A stretch of 40,373 nucleotides of DNA from Candidatus Omnitrophota bacterium (GTDB taxonomy: Bacteria > Omnitrophota > Gorgyraeia > Gygaellales > Profunditerraquicolaceae): NCBI GenBank assembly GCA_028712505.1, contig JAQTQC010000013.1, forward strand, positions 1 to 40,373, given 5' to 3'. Positions 1-8,398 of this stretch are shown here, one piece after another. The notes beneath the pieces were generated by a model. The model saw only the letters and a list, made by a program, of their open reading frames with translations. It searched no databases and was not told the DNA's origin. Each line of letters opens with the position of its first letter. The first letter of the stretch is position 1. The position numbers and the translations under genes were made by a program.

Positions 1-40
1 CAGCGGCTCATTACGAGGCTTCATGAATTTAGGCTAAGGC

Positions 41-970
41 TTAGGAAATATTGGATAAAACCGCTTTTTCTATATCCAGGCTGGTAAGATTATATTCTTT
101 TAAAAGATCTGCCGGTTCGCCTGATTGGCCAAAGCGGTTACGGATACCAAGACGGATAACCTTCCTGGGGCAATGTTCAGCGACGATCTCATCGACGCTG
201 GAAGCCAGCCCACCAAAAACATTATGCTCTTCACAGATAACAATAAATTTAGTTTCTTTAGCCGCCTTAAGGATAGTTTCATTATCCAAAGGCCAGACAG
301 TATGCAGGTTAATCAGGCGGGCCTTAATTCCTTTTTGGGCCAAGGTTTTCACTGCCAGCAGGGCTTCAAAAACCATCATCCCGCAGGCGATAATAGTTAC
401 GTCATCGCCTGAAGAGATTACCTGGGCCCTGGCGAATGTAAAACCACCTTTATTCTCGATAGTCGGGACTTTCGAACGGCCTAAGCGGATATAAAAAGGG
501 CCGCTGGTTTTTGCTGCGGTATTCACCGCCTCGGCTGTCTGAGGCCCATCGCAAGGAACAATGATATTCATATTCGGGAGTACGCGCATCAACGCAATAT
601 CTTCTAAAGCCTGGTGGCTGGCGCCATCCGGCCCCACAGTAATACCGGCGTGAGTAGCGACGATCTTGACATTGAAGTTATTATAACCTATGGAAACTCT
701 TATCTGATCCCAGGCGCGGCCTGCCGCAAAAACCGCGAAGGTCGAAACAAAGACTGTCTTTCCACAGCTGGCTAAACCTGCGGCAGCAGCCATCATATTC
801 TGCTCCGCTACACCAAAATTAAAGAATCTATCCGGGAATTGTTTGGCAAAAAGATTCGTACGGGTAGAGCTGGAAAGATCGGCGTCTAAAACCACGATGT
901 TCTTATCTAAGGCGCCAAGCCTTAACAACTCCTGACCATAAATATCCCTCTGATAAAGTTGCTCTGCCAT
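41..970 (-). CDS. transketolase, C-terminal subunit
   Basis: This 309-residue protein is the pyrimidine-binding and C-terminal half of a split transketolase, which moves two-carbon ketol units between sugar phosphates using thiamine diphosphate. The motif GVAEQNM contains the expected catalytic glutamate (E56) that activates the cofactor. The TFAVF stretch and the C-terminal transketolase domain follow (about residues 190-300). Its length matches the usual 305-315 residues of the archaeal and bacterial split form. The ATG overlaps the stop codon of the N-terminal subunit gene (TAATG at 968-972), so the two halves are translationally coupled and should be made in equal amounts. DXP synthase C-terminal halves look related, but the pairing with a 273-residue N-terminal half fits split transketolase. 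Confidence 0.93.
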   Translation of the reverse strand: MAEQLYQRDIYGQELLRLGALDKNIVVLDADLSSSTRTNLFAKQFPDRFFNFGVAEQNMMAAAAGLASCGKTVFVSTFAVFAAGRAWDQIRVSIGYNNFNVKIVATHAGITVGPDGASHQALEDIALMRVLPNMNIIVPCDGPQTAEAVNTAAKTSGPFYIRLGRSKVPTIENKGGFTFARAQVISSGDDVTIIACGMMVFEALLAVKTLAQKGIKARLINLHTVWPLDNETILKAAKETKFIVICEEHNVFGGLASSVDEIVAEHCPRKVIRLGIRNRFGQSGEPADLLKEYNLTSLDIEKAVLSNIS

Positions 971-1791
971 TATGATAATTCCTTTAAGGCCTTTTGGGCT
1001 TCTTCCGCAGTAGGAGCCTTGCCGTGAAAACCTATTACGCCTTCCATAAACGATACCCCTTTGCCTTTTATAGTATGAGCGATAATTATCGTGGGTTTGG
1101 ATTTTATTTTTTTGGCCTGCTCGTAGGCAGATAAAATCTGTTGTAGATCATGGCCGTCGATTTCAATCACCTGCCAGCCAAATGCCTGCCACTTAGCCGA
1201 GACCGGTTCCAGACCCATGATATCTTTGCATTTACCGTCGATCTGGCAGCCGTTAAAATCCAGAATAGCACAGAGATTATCACAAGAGAAGTGACTGGCG
1301 GCCATAGCGGCCTCCCAAACACTACCCTCCTGGATCTCACCATCACCCAATAAAACATAAACCCGGTAATCTTTTTTATCCATTTTCCCTGCCAGGCTCA
1401 TACCCAAACCGATAGAAAGCCCTTGGCCAAGCGAACCGGAGGCGGATTCAACACCCGGAGTGGAACGGGCCGGATGCCCCTGAAGCCGAGAGCCAAATTT
1501 ACGCAGGGTCATCAATTCTTCTTTGGGGAAATAACCGGATTGGGCTAATATGGCATACCAGAGCGGGCAGCAATGCCCCTTGGACATATGGAACCTATCC
1601 CTATCCGGCCATTGCGGTTCTTTAGGATTAAAACGCAGGACATTGGAATACAGGGCAACGATTAAATCCGTCGCGGAAAGACTTCCTCCGGGATGCCCTG
1701 AACCGGCTTCGGCGAGCATCTCGATAATCAGGCGCCTGGTTTCTTTAGCCTTTAATTCTAATTCTTTGATTGATAACTGCTTATTTTCCAT
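970..1791 (-). CDS. transketolase, N-terminal subunit
   Basis: The 273-residue thiamine-diphosphate-binding half of a split transketolase. GSGHPGGSLSA (residues 30-40) is the classic substrate and cofactor loop, and GDG at 149-151 followed by N180 forms the ThDP/Mg motif. The open frame extends 24 codons further upstream, but the ATG at 1791 is the right start: the product then begins MENKQLSI as in relatives, and the ATG shares one base with the TAA stop of the TPR gene. It is the partner of the C-terminal subunit directly downstream (one-base overlap). Together they act in the non-oxidative pentose phosphate pathway in the cytoplasm. Confidence 0.93.
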   Translation of the reverse strand: MENKQLSIKELELKAKETRRLIIEMLAEAGSGHPGGSLSATDLIVALYSNVLRFNPKEPQWPDRDRFHMSKGHCCPLWYAILAQSGYFPKEELMTLRKFGSRLQGHPARSTPGVESASGSLGQGLSIGLGMSLAGKMDKKDYRVYVLLGDGEIQEGSVWEAAMAASHFSCDNLCAILDFNGCQIDGKCKDIMGLEPVSAKWQAFGWQVIEIDGHDLQQILSAYEQAKKIKSKPTIIIAHTIKGKGVSFMEGVIGFHGKAPTAEEAQKALKELS

Positions 1792-2759
1792 TATTGGCAG
1801 AGTTGCAGTAATTTTTTCTTTACCTGTTCTTGGGTGGAATCCAGCTTCAGGGATTTCTCCCAATTCAGTTTTGCGCTTTCCCGATTGCCCAACTTCATAA
1901 AAACATCACCCAGATGCTCATAGATAACCGGGTCGCTTAAAAAAGAGGCTGCTTTTTCCAATCGATCTAATGCCTCTTTAAATTTACCTTTTTTGAAATA
2001 AAACCAACCCAGGCTATCAATATAAGCTCCATTTTCCGGGTCAAAACTTAAAGCCTTCTCAATCAAACGTCCGGCTTGATTAATATTCCTGTTTTGTTCC
2101 AAATAAAAATAACCCAGGAAATTCAGGGCTTCATGATAACCTGGTTTTATTTTTATCGCAGTCTTAAATTCTTTTTCTGCCGCGCTATAATCTTTTAACT
2201 CGTAATAGATGCTACCCAGGTAAAAATGCGCCTGTTCATCAAGCGGGGCCAACCCTGTAATTATCTTAAAAATTCCTTCGGCCTCTTTGAATTTACCCTG
2301 TTGCAGGTAAACCGCGCCCAAACTCTTGTAGATTTCGATATTTTCCGGTTCAAGCTTTGACGCATTTTTAAGCGCCAGGGCATACTCCTGAGTGGCCAAA
2401 TCAGCGTTATCCTGCGTTGTATAAACCAATGCCAAGATTGCATGCGGTTCTACAGCATCAGGATCAAGATCAATGGCTTTCTTTAACTCAACTATTGCCG
2501 GAGGAATTTCGTTATTCTTAATAAAAGCAGAAGCCAGGTTTAAATGTAATAAAGAACTCTCAGGGTCATTCTTTAATGCCTTACGATATTCCTGAATAGC
2601 CCTGTCTATATCGCCAAGATCCTGGCAATAAAGAGCCATTATATAATGGCTTAAACTCCGAGCATCTTCTTTATCTGCATCTAAAGCCTGGGCAGTTGCA
2701 GCAGCCAAAGCCAATGAGAGGCAAAGACAGACTAAGCTGTTAAGGTATTTTAACTTCAA
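1791..2759 (-). CDS. secreted TPR-repeat protein
   Basis: A 322-residue protein with an N-terminal signal sequence (hydrophobic residues about 7-25, ending near AQA) followed by about eight tetratricopeptide repeats that fill the rest. The repeats keep the usual W/L-G-Y-A-F-P pattern, for example repeated A-x-x-E-x-x-x-A-I-x-x-x-P blocks. TPR proteins are protein-binding scaffolds, and no catalytic domain is visible. The start codon is TTG with an AAGGG ribosome-binding site just upstream. It lies between the small ribosomal-type protein gene and the transketolase genes, overlapping the latter by one base, so it is in the same transcript. The exact partner cannot be told from sequence. Confidence 0.85.
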   Translation of the reverse strand: MKLKYLNSLVCLCLSLALAAATAQALDADKEDARSLSHYIMALYCQDLGDIDRAIQEYRKALKNDPESSLLHLNLASAFIKNNEIPPAIVELKKAIDLDPDAVEPHAILALVYTTQDNADLATQEYALALKNASKLEPENIEIYKSLGAVYLQQGKFKEAEGIFKIITGLAPLDEQAHFYLGSIYYELKDYSAAEKEFKTAIKIKPGYHEALNFLGYFYLEQNRNINQAGRLIEKALSFDPENGAYIDSLGWFYFKKGKFKEALDRLEKAASFLSDPVIYEHLGDVFMKLGNRESAKLNWEKSLKLDSTQEQVKKKLLQLCQ

Positions 2760-2807
2760 GGCACCCTTCTGAAATTACCCGCGAAGCCAAAAAGGCTAAG
2801 GGCAAAT

Positions 2808-2918
2808 TTAACCCTTACCGCCCCAAGCTCTCTTCTTCAAATGACGAAGACGACGACGCATCTTTTTGCGCTTATGGGTCTTGATTTTTTGTCTTTTTCT
2901 TTTCTTGCCGCAAGGCAT
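2808..2918 (-). CDS. tiny basic ribosomal protein of the mS38/bS22 (AURKAIP1/COX24) type
   Basis: A 36-residue, extremely basic protein beginning MPCGKKRKRQKIKTHKRKKM. More than half of its residues are K or R. This is the pattern of bacterial proteins annotated as AURKAIP1/COX24 domain-containing, which are related to mitochondrial mS38 and mycobacterial bS22, small peptides on the 30S subunit near the decoding region. The ATG at 2918 has an AGGAGA ribosome-binding site five bases away and the TAA is at 2808. It sits between hisG and the TPR gene. Family membership is recognised from motif and size; ribosomal location is known for relatives only. It is shorter than most ORF-calling cutoffs and easily missed. 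Confidence 0.8.
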   Translation of the reverse strand: MPCGKKRKRQKIKTHKRKKMRRRLRHLKKRAWGGKG

Positions 2919-2941
2919 GACACTTCTCCTCTTGCTGATGA

Positions 2942-3826
2942 TTACAAAATAACTTTATTGAGCGGATATTCAATGATCCCCTGGGCACCGGACTGTTTTA
3001 AAACAGGGATCAATACCCTGACTACTTTCTCGTCGATAATAGTCTCGATAGCAAACCAGCCATCATCACTTAATCCGGAGATAGTGGGTTTCTTTAATGC
3101 CGGGAGCCTGGCGATAACCGCTTTAAGACTCTCTTTTCTTACGTTCATCTTCAAACCAACTTTACCTTCGGCGGCGATTGCTCCTTGCAAAAGCAAGGCA
3201 ATCTGCTCCATCTTAGCCCTTTTCCAGGAATCCTTATAGGAACTTCTATTAGCGATCAACTGAGTTGTAGATTCACAAAGAGTGGCAATTTCTACTAATT
3301 TATTCGCCCGCAAAGAACTTCCAGTTTCAGTCAATTCCACTATCGCCTCAACCAGACCGCCACTAACTTTCACCTCAGTTGCACCCCAGCTAAATTCCAC
3401 TTCTACTTTAACTTTATTTTTCTTGAAATATTCTTTAGTTACATTTACCAATTCAGTAGCCACGCGTTTACCGGCTAAATCTTTAACGCTTTTTATACCA
3501 GAACCCTCCGGGACTGCTAAAACCCATCTGACTTTATTCAGACTCTGCTTGGCATAAGTTAAATCCGTTACTCTGATAACATCAGAATTATTTTCCAATA
3601 TCCAGTCATTTCCGGTAATCCCACAGTCAAGCGCCCCATCCTGGACATAACGCGACATCTCTTGGGCGCGCAATAAAACCGCCTGGATCTCCGGGTCATC
3701 AACCGACGGAAAATATGAACGCGAACTGGACAGGTTTACGTTAAAACCGGCTTTCTTAAGCATTTTAAAGGTAGACTCCTGAAGGCTGCCTTTAGGTAAA
3801 CCGATTTTTAATATCTTGTTTTTCAT
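2942..3826 (-). CDS. hisG: ATP phosphoribosyltransferase, long form (histidine synthesis step 1)
   Basis: A 294-residue HisG that joins ATP and PRPP in the first step of histidine synthesis. The N terminus ([13 protein letters not shown]) and the PRPP-binding region around [14 protein letters not shown] (about residues 170-185) are typical. The extra C-terminal domain of about 75 residues (from about 215) is the regulatory, histidine-binding domain of long-form HisG, which does not need HisZ. The ATG at 3826 is chosen over an upstream in-frame codon because it starts the conserved domain and has an AAGGAA ribosome-binding site. A good sigma-70-like promoter lies just upstream (3866-3894). No other his genes are in the window. 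Confidence 0.95.
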   Translation of the reverse strand: MKNKILKIGLPKGSLQESTFKMLKKAGFNVNLSSSRSYFPSVDDPEIQAVLLRAQEMSRYVQDGALDCGITGNDWILENNSDVIRVTDLTYAKQSLNKVRWVLAVPEGSGIKSVKDLAGKRVATELVNVTKEYFKKNKVKVEVEFSWGATEVKVSGGLVEAIVELTETGSSLRANKLVEIATLCESTTQLIANRSSYKDSWKRAKMEQIALLLQGAIAAEGKVGLKMNVRKESLKAVIARLPALKKPTISGLSDDGWFAIETIIDEKVVRVLIPVLKQSGAQGIIEYPLNKVIL

Positions 3827-3865
3827 AAGAGGAATTCCTTTTTTTAACACCTTGATAGATTTTTT

Positions 3866-3894
3866 ATTATATCCACATATTGACAAATTGTAAA
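3866..3894 (-). promoter_or_regulatory. predicted sigma-70-type promoter of hisG operon
   Basis: Minus-strand TTTACA at 3889-3894 and a perfect TATAAT at 3866-3871, separated by 17 bases. It lies between the GH94 stop and the hisG start and would drive hisG, the small ribosomal protein, the TPR gene and both transketolase genes. Confidence 0.65.
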
Positions 3895-3904
3895 GCAAAT
3901 ATTA

Positions 3905-6565
3905 TCAAGCCAAGTGAATTTCCATTAAATTAAGCTTATGCTCAGGCAGCCTGGCAACCGTCTGCCTTCTGATAAGCAAAGAGCCGTTTTTATCCATAGC
4001 CAGGCCCTGGGAATTAAGCGATGCCTTGACAATCCTATATTTACCGTAGGCAAGCTTACCGGGATTAAAGAACTTTACCCTTATCCTTCTTCCGGCAAAG
4101 TCACGCTCTATGCTAACACTGTCGTGATCGCTGAAGTTCTCTGCGTTCAGTTTTGGCTCAATAACCAAATCTCCGTTTAGCCCCTTAACCCCGAAAACCT
4201 GGGTAAGCATAGTCAAGATAAACCAGCTGGCTGAACCGGTCAGGTAAGAATACATCCCCCTGCCTTCCAAATTGAAGTACTCCGGCAAGCAGGGATAAAT
4301 CTTACTGCTGGAAGTATCTGAAGCCATTTTATAAAGTGAGTTTAAAGTCTCCCAGGCTTGCCTGGCAAAGCCTTGTTTATATAAAGCGTAACTGAACATT
4401 ACGGCCATATGGCTAAAAACCGCCCCGTTCTCTTTATCTCCGTAAGAAAAAGAAAAAGCCCGTCCCAGATCAAGCTGTTCCTGCTTAAAGTCAGTATTCA
4501 GATGCACGCCGCCGGTCTTCTTATCAAGTAGATATTTATTTACGTTTTCTAATATTTTACGCACCTGCCAGGGCTCAGGAATACCCGCCATTATAGTAAA
4601 GACCTGCGCAGTCAAGGTCATTTGGACATGGCCTCCTTTCCTGCCCTCCAGACGCTTCTTACGATTATCATAATAACCGTTAAAAAAACCTTCTCTAAGG
4701 TATTCTGTCGAACGGATATGCTGTTTTATCCAGACAGATTTAGCCTTGAGGTCACTAACAATCCGAGAAAGGTCCAGGACAACTTTTTTCCCGGATAGAG
4801 AAACAGCGGTTTTAGAGAAATACTTATCTAAAAGCCTATGTTTGGAGGAGACACTTGCATAATCGATCTTTGTAAATAAAACTTCCAGTTCTTCGGCCAA
4901 CTCTATATTATTCTTGCCGGTTTTAAGCAGGATTTCAGAAAGTATTTGCAGATTCTCAGCGTACATAGCGCTAAAAGCCACACTTTCCCCATTTTCTTTA
5001 GCCATATCCAATCCATCATTCCAATCCGCTCCTTCAAGACGGATATGATTGTGGCTGCCGACATTAAAGAACTGCACCAGGTTTTGCACCAGGAGATGTT
5101 CGATAAGCGAACCCGAATAAACCTTTCCCTGCCTGGTCTTTAATTTATTACCATAAGTAGAAGTCCAATTACGATCGATATCTTTAGTACGTTTTATTTC
5201 GTGATTATAAAAATAAGTTGCATTCTCAAATAATATATCCAGGTCCCCGGTTTCATTAATGTATAAATCCAGGGTTAAAAGCGGCCAGCTGCCATGGTCC
5301 ATCCATACCCGGCTGATATTATTGCGGTCGGCAATAAATTCCCCCGGAGCCTTACCGATAATAGTAGCGTTGGAACCGTCAATTTTAACTCCGCAAAAAT
5401 TGTTAATCAGCAAGCTCCTGACTTTTCCAGGATCATTAAGGATAAGACTCAGGCAATCCTGCCATAGGTCACGCCAACCGCGGCCGCCTTTACCATAATC
5501 AAAATCCGGCAGGAAAGAACAGCCAAAAATCCTTCTTAATGTCGGCTGGATATTTACCCAGCGCAGCCAGTTATCAAAATCGCTATCTTCTGTTACGATA
5601 TCTATCCTGCGGCTTAAATCGCTCCAGTGCTCCTTAGTCTCCCGAAGGGCATGCGCAACTTTATCCGGGTGGTTAAATTTAGAAACCAGTTTTGTAATTT
5701 GACTGCTCTGGCTGGTTATCCCCATAATCAGCGTATATGTCTTCGACTGCTGAGGCTTAAGAGATACCCTCTTAAAACTTAACCCTCCCATAACTTCTCT
5801 ACCCTGGATATTACCTAGATTGCCAGTTATGTTCTTAAATACGGCCTCCGGCTCCTCGAAATCTCCCGAATCGCCACAAAACTCATCCTGAGTCGGATAG
5901 ATCCTCTCAGGAGGAGCAAATTTCTCATCCCAGCCCAGGACAAAATAGCTATCCCTATTCGGATGGTGGCCGGATTCATCAAATGATAAAGTCGGCTTAG
6001 AGATTACCCCGAATTTATGCTGGATGACCCTCTGCAACAGGCTGGTCACATGACGATGATCACGTATATTATTAGCCCCGCGGTTATACATCGGAATAGC
6101 GGCTGTAGGAATAAAACTTAGAGAACCGGCGGAAACATTCGTAAGCTTAACCTGCATTATTTCCACAGGCTCATCCGTAGCCGGGATAAAAGAAAGTATC
6201 TCGGCATCAATACCGATTGTTTTATTTTGACGGGTTATTTTCTGCCAAAGCAAACCAGCTTCTAAGCTGAATTTATCCCGGCGGATAGCACGGAAATCCT
6301 TGGAAACACCGGTAGCTGACCATATTTTATCCGGATTGATATAAACCCAGAAATTACGCGAAGAGCGTAGGTTGGCTAAATCAATGCGCGAAACAGGGGT
6401 AAGGAGAAAAGAGTTTTGGCCGCTTTTGATATCTCCGTGTAAATCCGGAGTGATCGAAGACATAATCCTGTTATTGCCCAGGGGAAAATATAAATTCCTG
6501 ATTTTATCCGCGTCAGAAGAAAGAAAACTGCCTGAATTATCCGTAAAGCTCCAAAGCTTTTCCAT
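3905..6565 (-). CDS. GH94-like glycoside phosphorylase (cellobiose phosphorylase-type)
   Basis: An 886-residue cytoplasmic protein (no signal peptide) of the GH36-type/GH94 glycoside phosphorylase group, which uses phosphate to split beta-glucosides into sugar 1-phosphate. Order: N-terminal beta-sandwich (about 1-290), helical linker, (alpha/alpha)6 barrel (about 330-790), C-terminal beta domain. The catalytic acid is expected at D514 in ADWNDGLD. The upstream GRGWRDLWQDCL block matches the substrate-binding W-R-D and Q-D residues. The N terminus (ITPDLHGDIKSG, IWSATGVSKDF) also fits. Substrate (cellobiose, laminaribiose, chitobiose and others) cannot be decided from sequence. There is no ribosome-binding site before the ATG; a promoter lies only 8 bases upstream, so the mRNA may be leaderless. 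Confidence 0.85.
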   Translation of the reverse strand: MEKLWSFTDNSGSFLSSDADKIRNLYFPLGNNRIMSSITPDLHGDIKSGQNSFLLTPVSRIDLANLRSSRNFWVYINPDKIWSATGVSKDFRAIRRDKFSLEAGLLWQKITRQNKTIGIDAEILSFIPATDEPVEIMQVKLTNVSAGSLSFIPTAAIPMYNRGANNIRDHRHVTSLLQRVIQHKFGVISKPTLSFDESGHHPNRDSYFVLGWDEKFAPPERIYPTQDEFCGDSGDFEEPEAVFKNITGNLGNIQGREVMGGLSFKRVSLKPQQSKTYTLIMGITSQSSQITKLVSKFNHPDKVAHALRETKEHWSDLSRRIDIVTEDSDFDNWLRWVNIQPTLRRIFGCSFLPDFDYGKGGRGWRDLWQDCLSLILNDPGKVRSLLINNFCGVKIDGSNATIIGKAPGEFIADRNNISRVWMDHGSWPLLTLDLYINETGDLDILFENATYFYNHEIKRTKDIDRNWTSTYGNKLKTRQGKVYSGSLIEHLLVQNLVQFFNVGSHNHIRLEGADWNDGLDMAKENGESVAFSAMYAENLQILSEILLKTGKNNIELAEELEVLFTKIDYASVSSKHRLLDKYFSKTAVSLSGKKVVLDLSRIVSDLKAKSVWIKQHIRSTEYLREGFFNGYYDNRKKRLEGRKGGHVQMTLTAQVFTIMAGIPEPWQVRKILENVNKYLLDKKTGGVHLNTDFKQEQLDLGRAFSFSYGDKENGAVFSHMAVMFSYALYKQGFARQAWETLNSLYKMASDTSSSKIYPCLPEYFNLEGRGMYSYLTGSASWFILTMLTQVFGVKGLNGDLVIEPKLNAENFSDHDSVSIERDFAGRRIRVKFFNPGKLAYGKYRIVKASLNSQGLAMDKNGSLLIRRQTVARLPEHKLNLMEIHLA

Positions 6566-6573
6566 AGATGATT

Positions 6574-6602
6574 AAATTAACATAAGCATAGGCCATATTC
6601 AA
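6574..6602 (-). promoter_or_regulatory. predicted promoter of the GH94 gene (near-leaderless)
   Basis: TTGAAT at 6597-6602, 17-base spacer, TAATTT at 6574-6579 with an extended TGT before it. Only 8 bases separate the -10 from the ATG at 6565, so transcription would start at or one to two bases before the start codon. Confidence 0.45.
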
Positions 6603-6610
6603 GTAAAACT

Positions 6611-7273
6611 CTATACACGCGCCAGTTTCTTCCCAAAAATAAAAAGCGGGACATCCTTATGCAAGATGTGCCTGAAATACGGCCTCCGGCCTTCAAACAA
6701 AAGTTGAAATGACTGTTTGGAAAAGAAATCCGCTCCAGCCCGGGAAAGTGTCGCCAAATGCACTCCAGAGATATTCTCTCTCTTAAGATAATCCAGATAA
6801 GCGTTTATCAAGGCCTTTCCGATATGCTTACCCCGAAACTCTTCTTTTATATTGATATGTAAAGTAGCCGGATATTCTTTTGTAAAATCGGGTGTCCGGA
6901 GTCCGCCATTGATCAACGCTTTCAAACAATTATAAATAAAAATCAGGTTCTTTTTGTTTAAAAAGGCTCCACTTCTCAAAGCCTTCCAAAACAAAGGAAA
7001 AACTATCTTTTCCCTGAATATCCTCTCCGCAGCGATTTTATTTTTTGCGCCAATCAGGTAACCGGCAATTACCGAATCGATCTCTGCGACAAAACAAGAT
7101 TCCGGTTCATAATCAGTGAAGTACAAATTAAGGGCGTCGCAGATAATCTCCTTTCCTTCAAAAAACAACCCGGCTGACCGGCCCATAAAAGCAGTGTCAT
7201 GGCTGATCGACCTGACCTCGTTCCTGTCTTTGTTCTCGAATTTCCGGATAACCAGGTTAAAGGCTTCCAACAC
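6611..7273 (-). CDS. GNAT-family N-acetyltransferase
   Basis: A 220-residue protein with the GNAT acetyltransferase fold. The acetyl-CoA-binding motif is EEFRGKHIGKALINAYL (about residues 142-158), matching the R/Q-x-x-G-x-G/A signature. It is preceded by the beta-strand ESCFVAEIDSVIAGYLIG (about 55-72). The start is GTG at 7273 with AGGAG six bases upstream, overlapping the 3' end of the DUF2062 gene by 17 bases. The substrate is unknown. The extra segment between the strands (about 75-130) and the C-terminal tail PLFIFGKKL are not typical of ribosomal-protein or antibiotic acetyltransferases. Confidence 0.8.
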   Translation of the reverse strand: MLEAFNLVIRKFENKDRNEVRSISHDTAFMGRSAGLFFEGKEIICDALNLYFTDYEPESCFVAEIDSVIAGYLIGAKNKIAAERIFREKIVFPLFWKALRSGAFLNKKNLIFIYNCLKALINGGLRTPDFTKEYPATLHINIKEEFRGKHIGKALINAYLDYLKRENISGVHLATLSRAGADFFSKQSFQLLFEGRRPYFRHILHKDVPLFIFGKKLARV

Positions 7274-7709
7274 GCTTTCTCCTCATCATCAACCTCTTGG
7301 ACACAAAGAATGTAATAAGATAAAATATCGCCGCGCAAATGATCCCCAGGACTACGCTACCCAGGAAAAGCGGCTGATAAAAGGAGCAAATCTTCTGGAA
7401 GGTTATATTTTTAAATACCGACCAACTTAAAGGTTCAAATCTCCCCTTAAGAATTAACCTGCCAATTTCATAACCCGCCCAGGTTATTGGAGGAACCGTC
7501 GGTGGCAAAGAAATACTCGTCCCCAAAAAAATCGCTATTTTATTGGCCGGTCGTACGAGGATAGCGGCTATAACCACCAGAATAGTATGCAAGCCATAAA
7601 CCGGCAGGATTCCGATAAAAACTCCTATAGCCACACCCAGGGAAATCTCATGAGGAGAGTTATTTAGTCTAAGCAGGCGGGCAGCAAGCTTTTTATATTT
7701 CCACTTCAA
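7257..7709 (-). CDS. DUF2062 small membrane protein
   Basis: A 150-residue membrane protein with the DUF2062 pattern: NSPHEISLGVAIGVFIGILP near residues 16-36, then a hydrophobic helix (40-65), the conserved proline-rich SLPPTVPP with WAGYEIG (about 68-85), and a final transmembrane helix (about 115-140). Members of this family are inner-membrane proteins of unknown function, sometimes fused to glycosyltransferases. The gene overlaps the following GNAT gene by 17 bases and follows a small membrane protein gene at 15 bases, so the three are probably one transcript. Confidence 0.85.
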   Translation of the reverse strand: MKWKYKKLAARLLRLNNSPHEISLGVAIGVFIGILPVYGLHTILVVIAAILVRPANKIAIFLGTSISLPPTVPPITWAGYEIGRLILKGRFEPLSWSVFKNITFQKICSFYQPLFLGSVVLGIICAAIFYLITFFVSKRLMMRRKRVGSL

Positions 7710-7724
7710 GGCAATTATCTCCTG

Positions 7725-7970
7725 TTAGAAAAAGAAGGAATAACGTAGATTTAGAATATAAATTATTGCCAAGGGGACGGCAAAAATCAGGAACAAACCC
7801 ATTAATCTGGTATTACGCACTTCCCTGGACATCGAAATCGGCTCAATACGCCAGTTGATCTTTTCATAAAACTTCTTTTGAAACTCGATAACCGCTCCAG
7901 GCCTAAAGAACATTACTAATCCGATTGCCACGGATAAAAAATAAACCACTATCGAAATTGGACAGAACAT
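7725..7970 (-). CDS. small two-helix membrane protein, function unknown
   Basis: About 81 residues with two hydrophobic helices (near residues 4-24 and 57-77) joined by a polar loop containing EFQKKFYEKINWRIEP and a MSREVRNTR segment. I do not recognise a characterised family. The frame can also begin at TTG 7988 (87 residues, AGGAG about 10 bases upstream); ATG 7970 is preferred for the usual N terminus but the choice is uncertain. It lies 22 bases after the PilZ gene stop and 15 bases before the DUF2062 gene, all in one direction. Confidence 0.6.
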   Translation of the reverse strand: MFCPISIVVYFLSVAIGLVMFFRPGAVIEFQKKFYEKINWRIEPISMSREVRNTRLMGLFLIFAVPLAIIYILNLRYSFFF

Positions 7971-7992
7971 ATTTCCGGACACACCCAAAACT

Positions 7993-8349
7993 TTAAACTC
8001 CTGGCTGCTGGGTATTGATTTTTAAAGAGACTTTTATATAGCTTATAAGATAATCTATAATCTCCGGAGGCAGGTCTACAAACTCCACCCCTACCTCGAA
8101 CTCATCGCCATAAGGCATCTGTTTAATCCACATACACTTGACCAATGTCTCAAAGCTGAACAAGGTCCTGGGGAAAGAAATCCTAATCCTCAGGCGGGTA
8201 TCTTTAGGGATAAATTCATGCGTAAAAAACCTTATGCCTCCCTGGCTGATATCTTTTGTGAGATATTGTTTTGTTGAATCTGTCGGAAGAATCTCATAAG
8301 CTATTTGCAAACTTTCAGGAACTCTGGCATATCTTCTTCTATCTTGCAT
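7993..8349 (-). CDS. PilZ-domain protein (predicted c-di-GMP binding)
   Basis: A 118-residue single-domain PilZ protein. Both halves of the c-di-GMP-binding signature are present: RRYAR at residues 3-7 (RxxxR) and DISQGG near 33-38 (D/N-x-S-x-x-G). Such proteins change the activity of partners in motility, adhesion or polysaccharide export when c-di-GMP binds. The ATG at 8349 is chosen because a strong AAGGAGGGG lies 9 bases upstream; the longer frame begins at a TTG without a site. The MEDS sensor gene immediately precedes it. Confidence 0.88.
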   Translation of the reverse strand: MQDRRRYARVPESLQIAYEILPTDSTKQYLTKDISQGGIRFFTHEFIPKDTRLRIRISFPRTLFSFETLVKCMWIKQMPYGDEFEVGVEFVDLPPEIIDYLISYIKVSLKINTQQPGV

Positions 8350-8398
8350 TACGTTAATCCCCTCCTTCGTTGAATACGTCAATTATAAGCAATACCGA

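Noticed and set aside
1-24. Start of another minus-strand frame (ATG at 24, MKPRNEPL...) running off the left edge
   Set aside because: Only eight codons are visible and no ribosome-binding site precedes it, so it cannot be supported as a gene.
3905-6565. GH94-like gene as a cyclic beta-1,2-glucan synthase fragment
   Set aside because: The protein is complete from N-terminal beta-sandwich to C-terminal domain at normal phosphorylase length, without the synthase membrane and glycosyltransferase regions.
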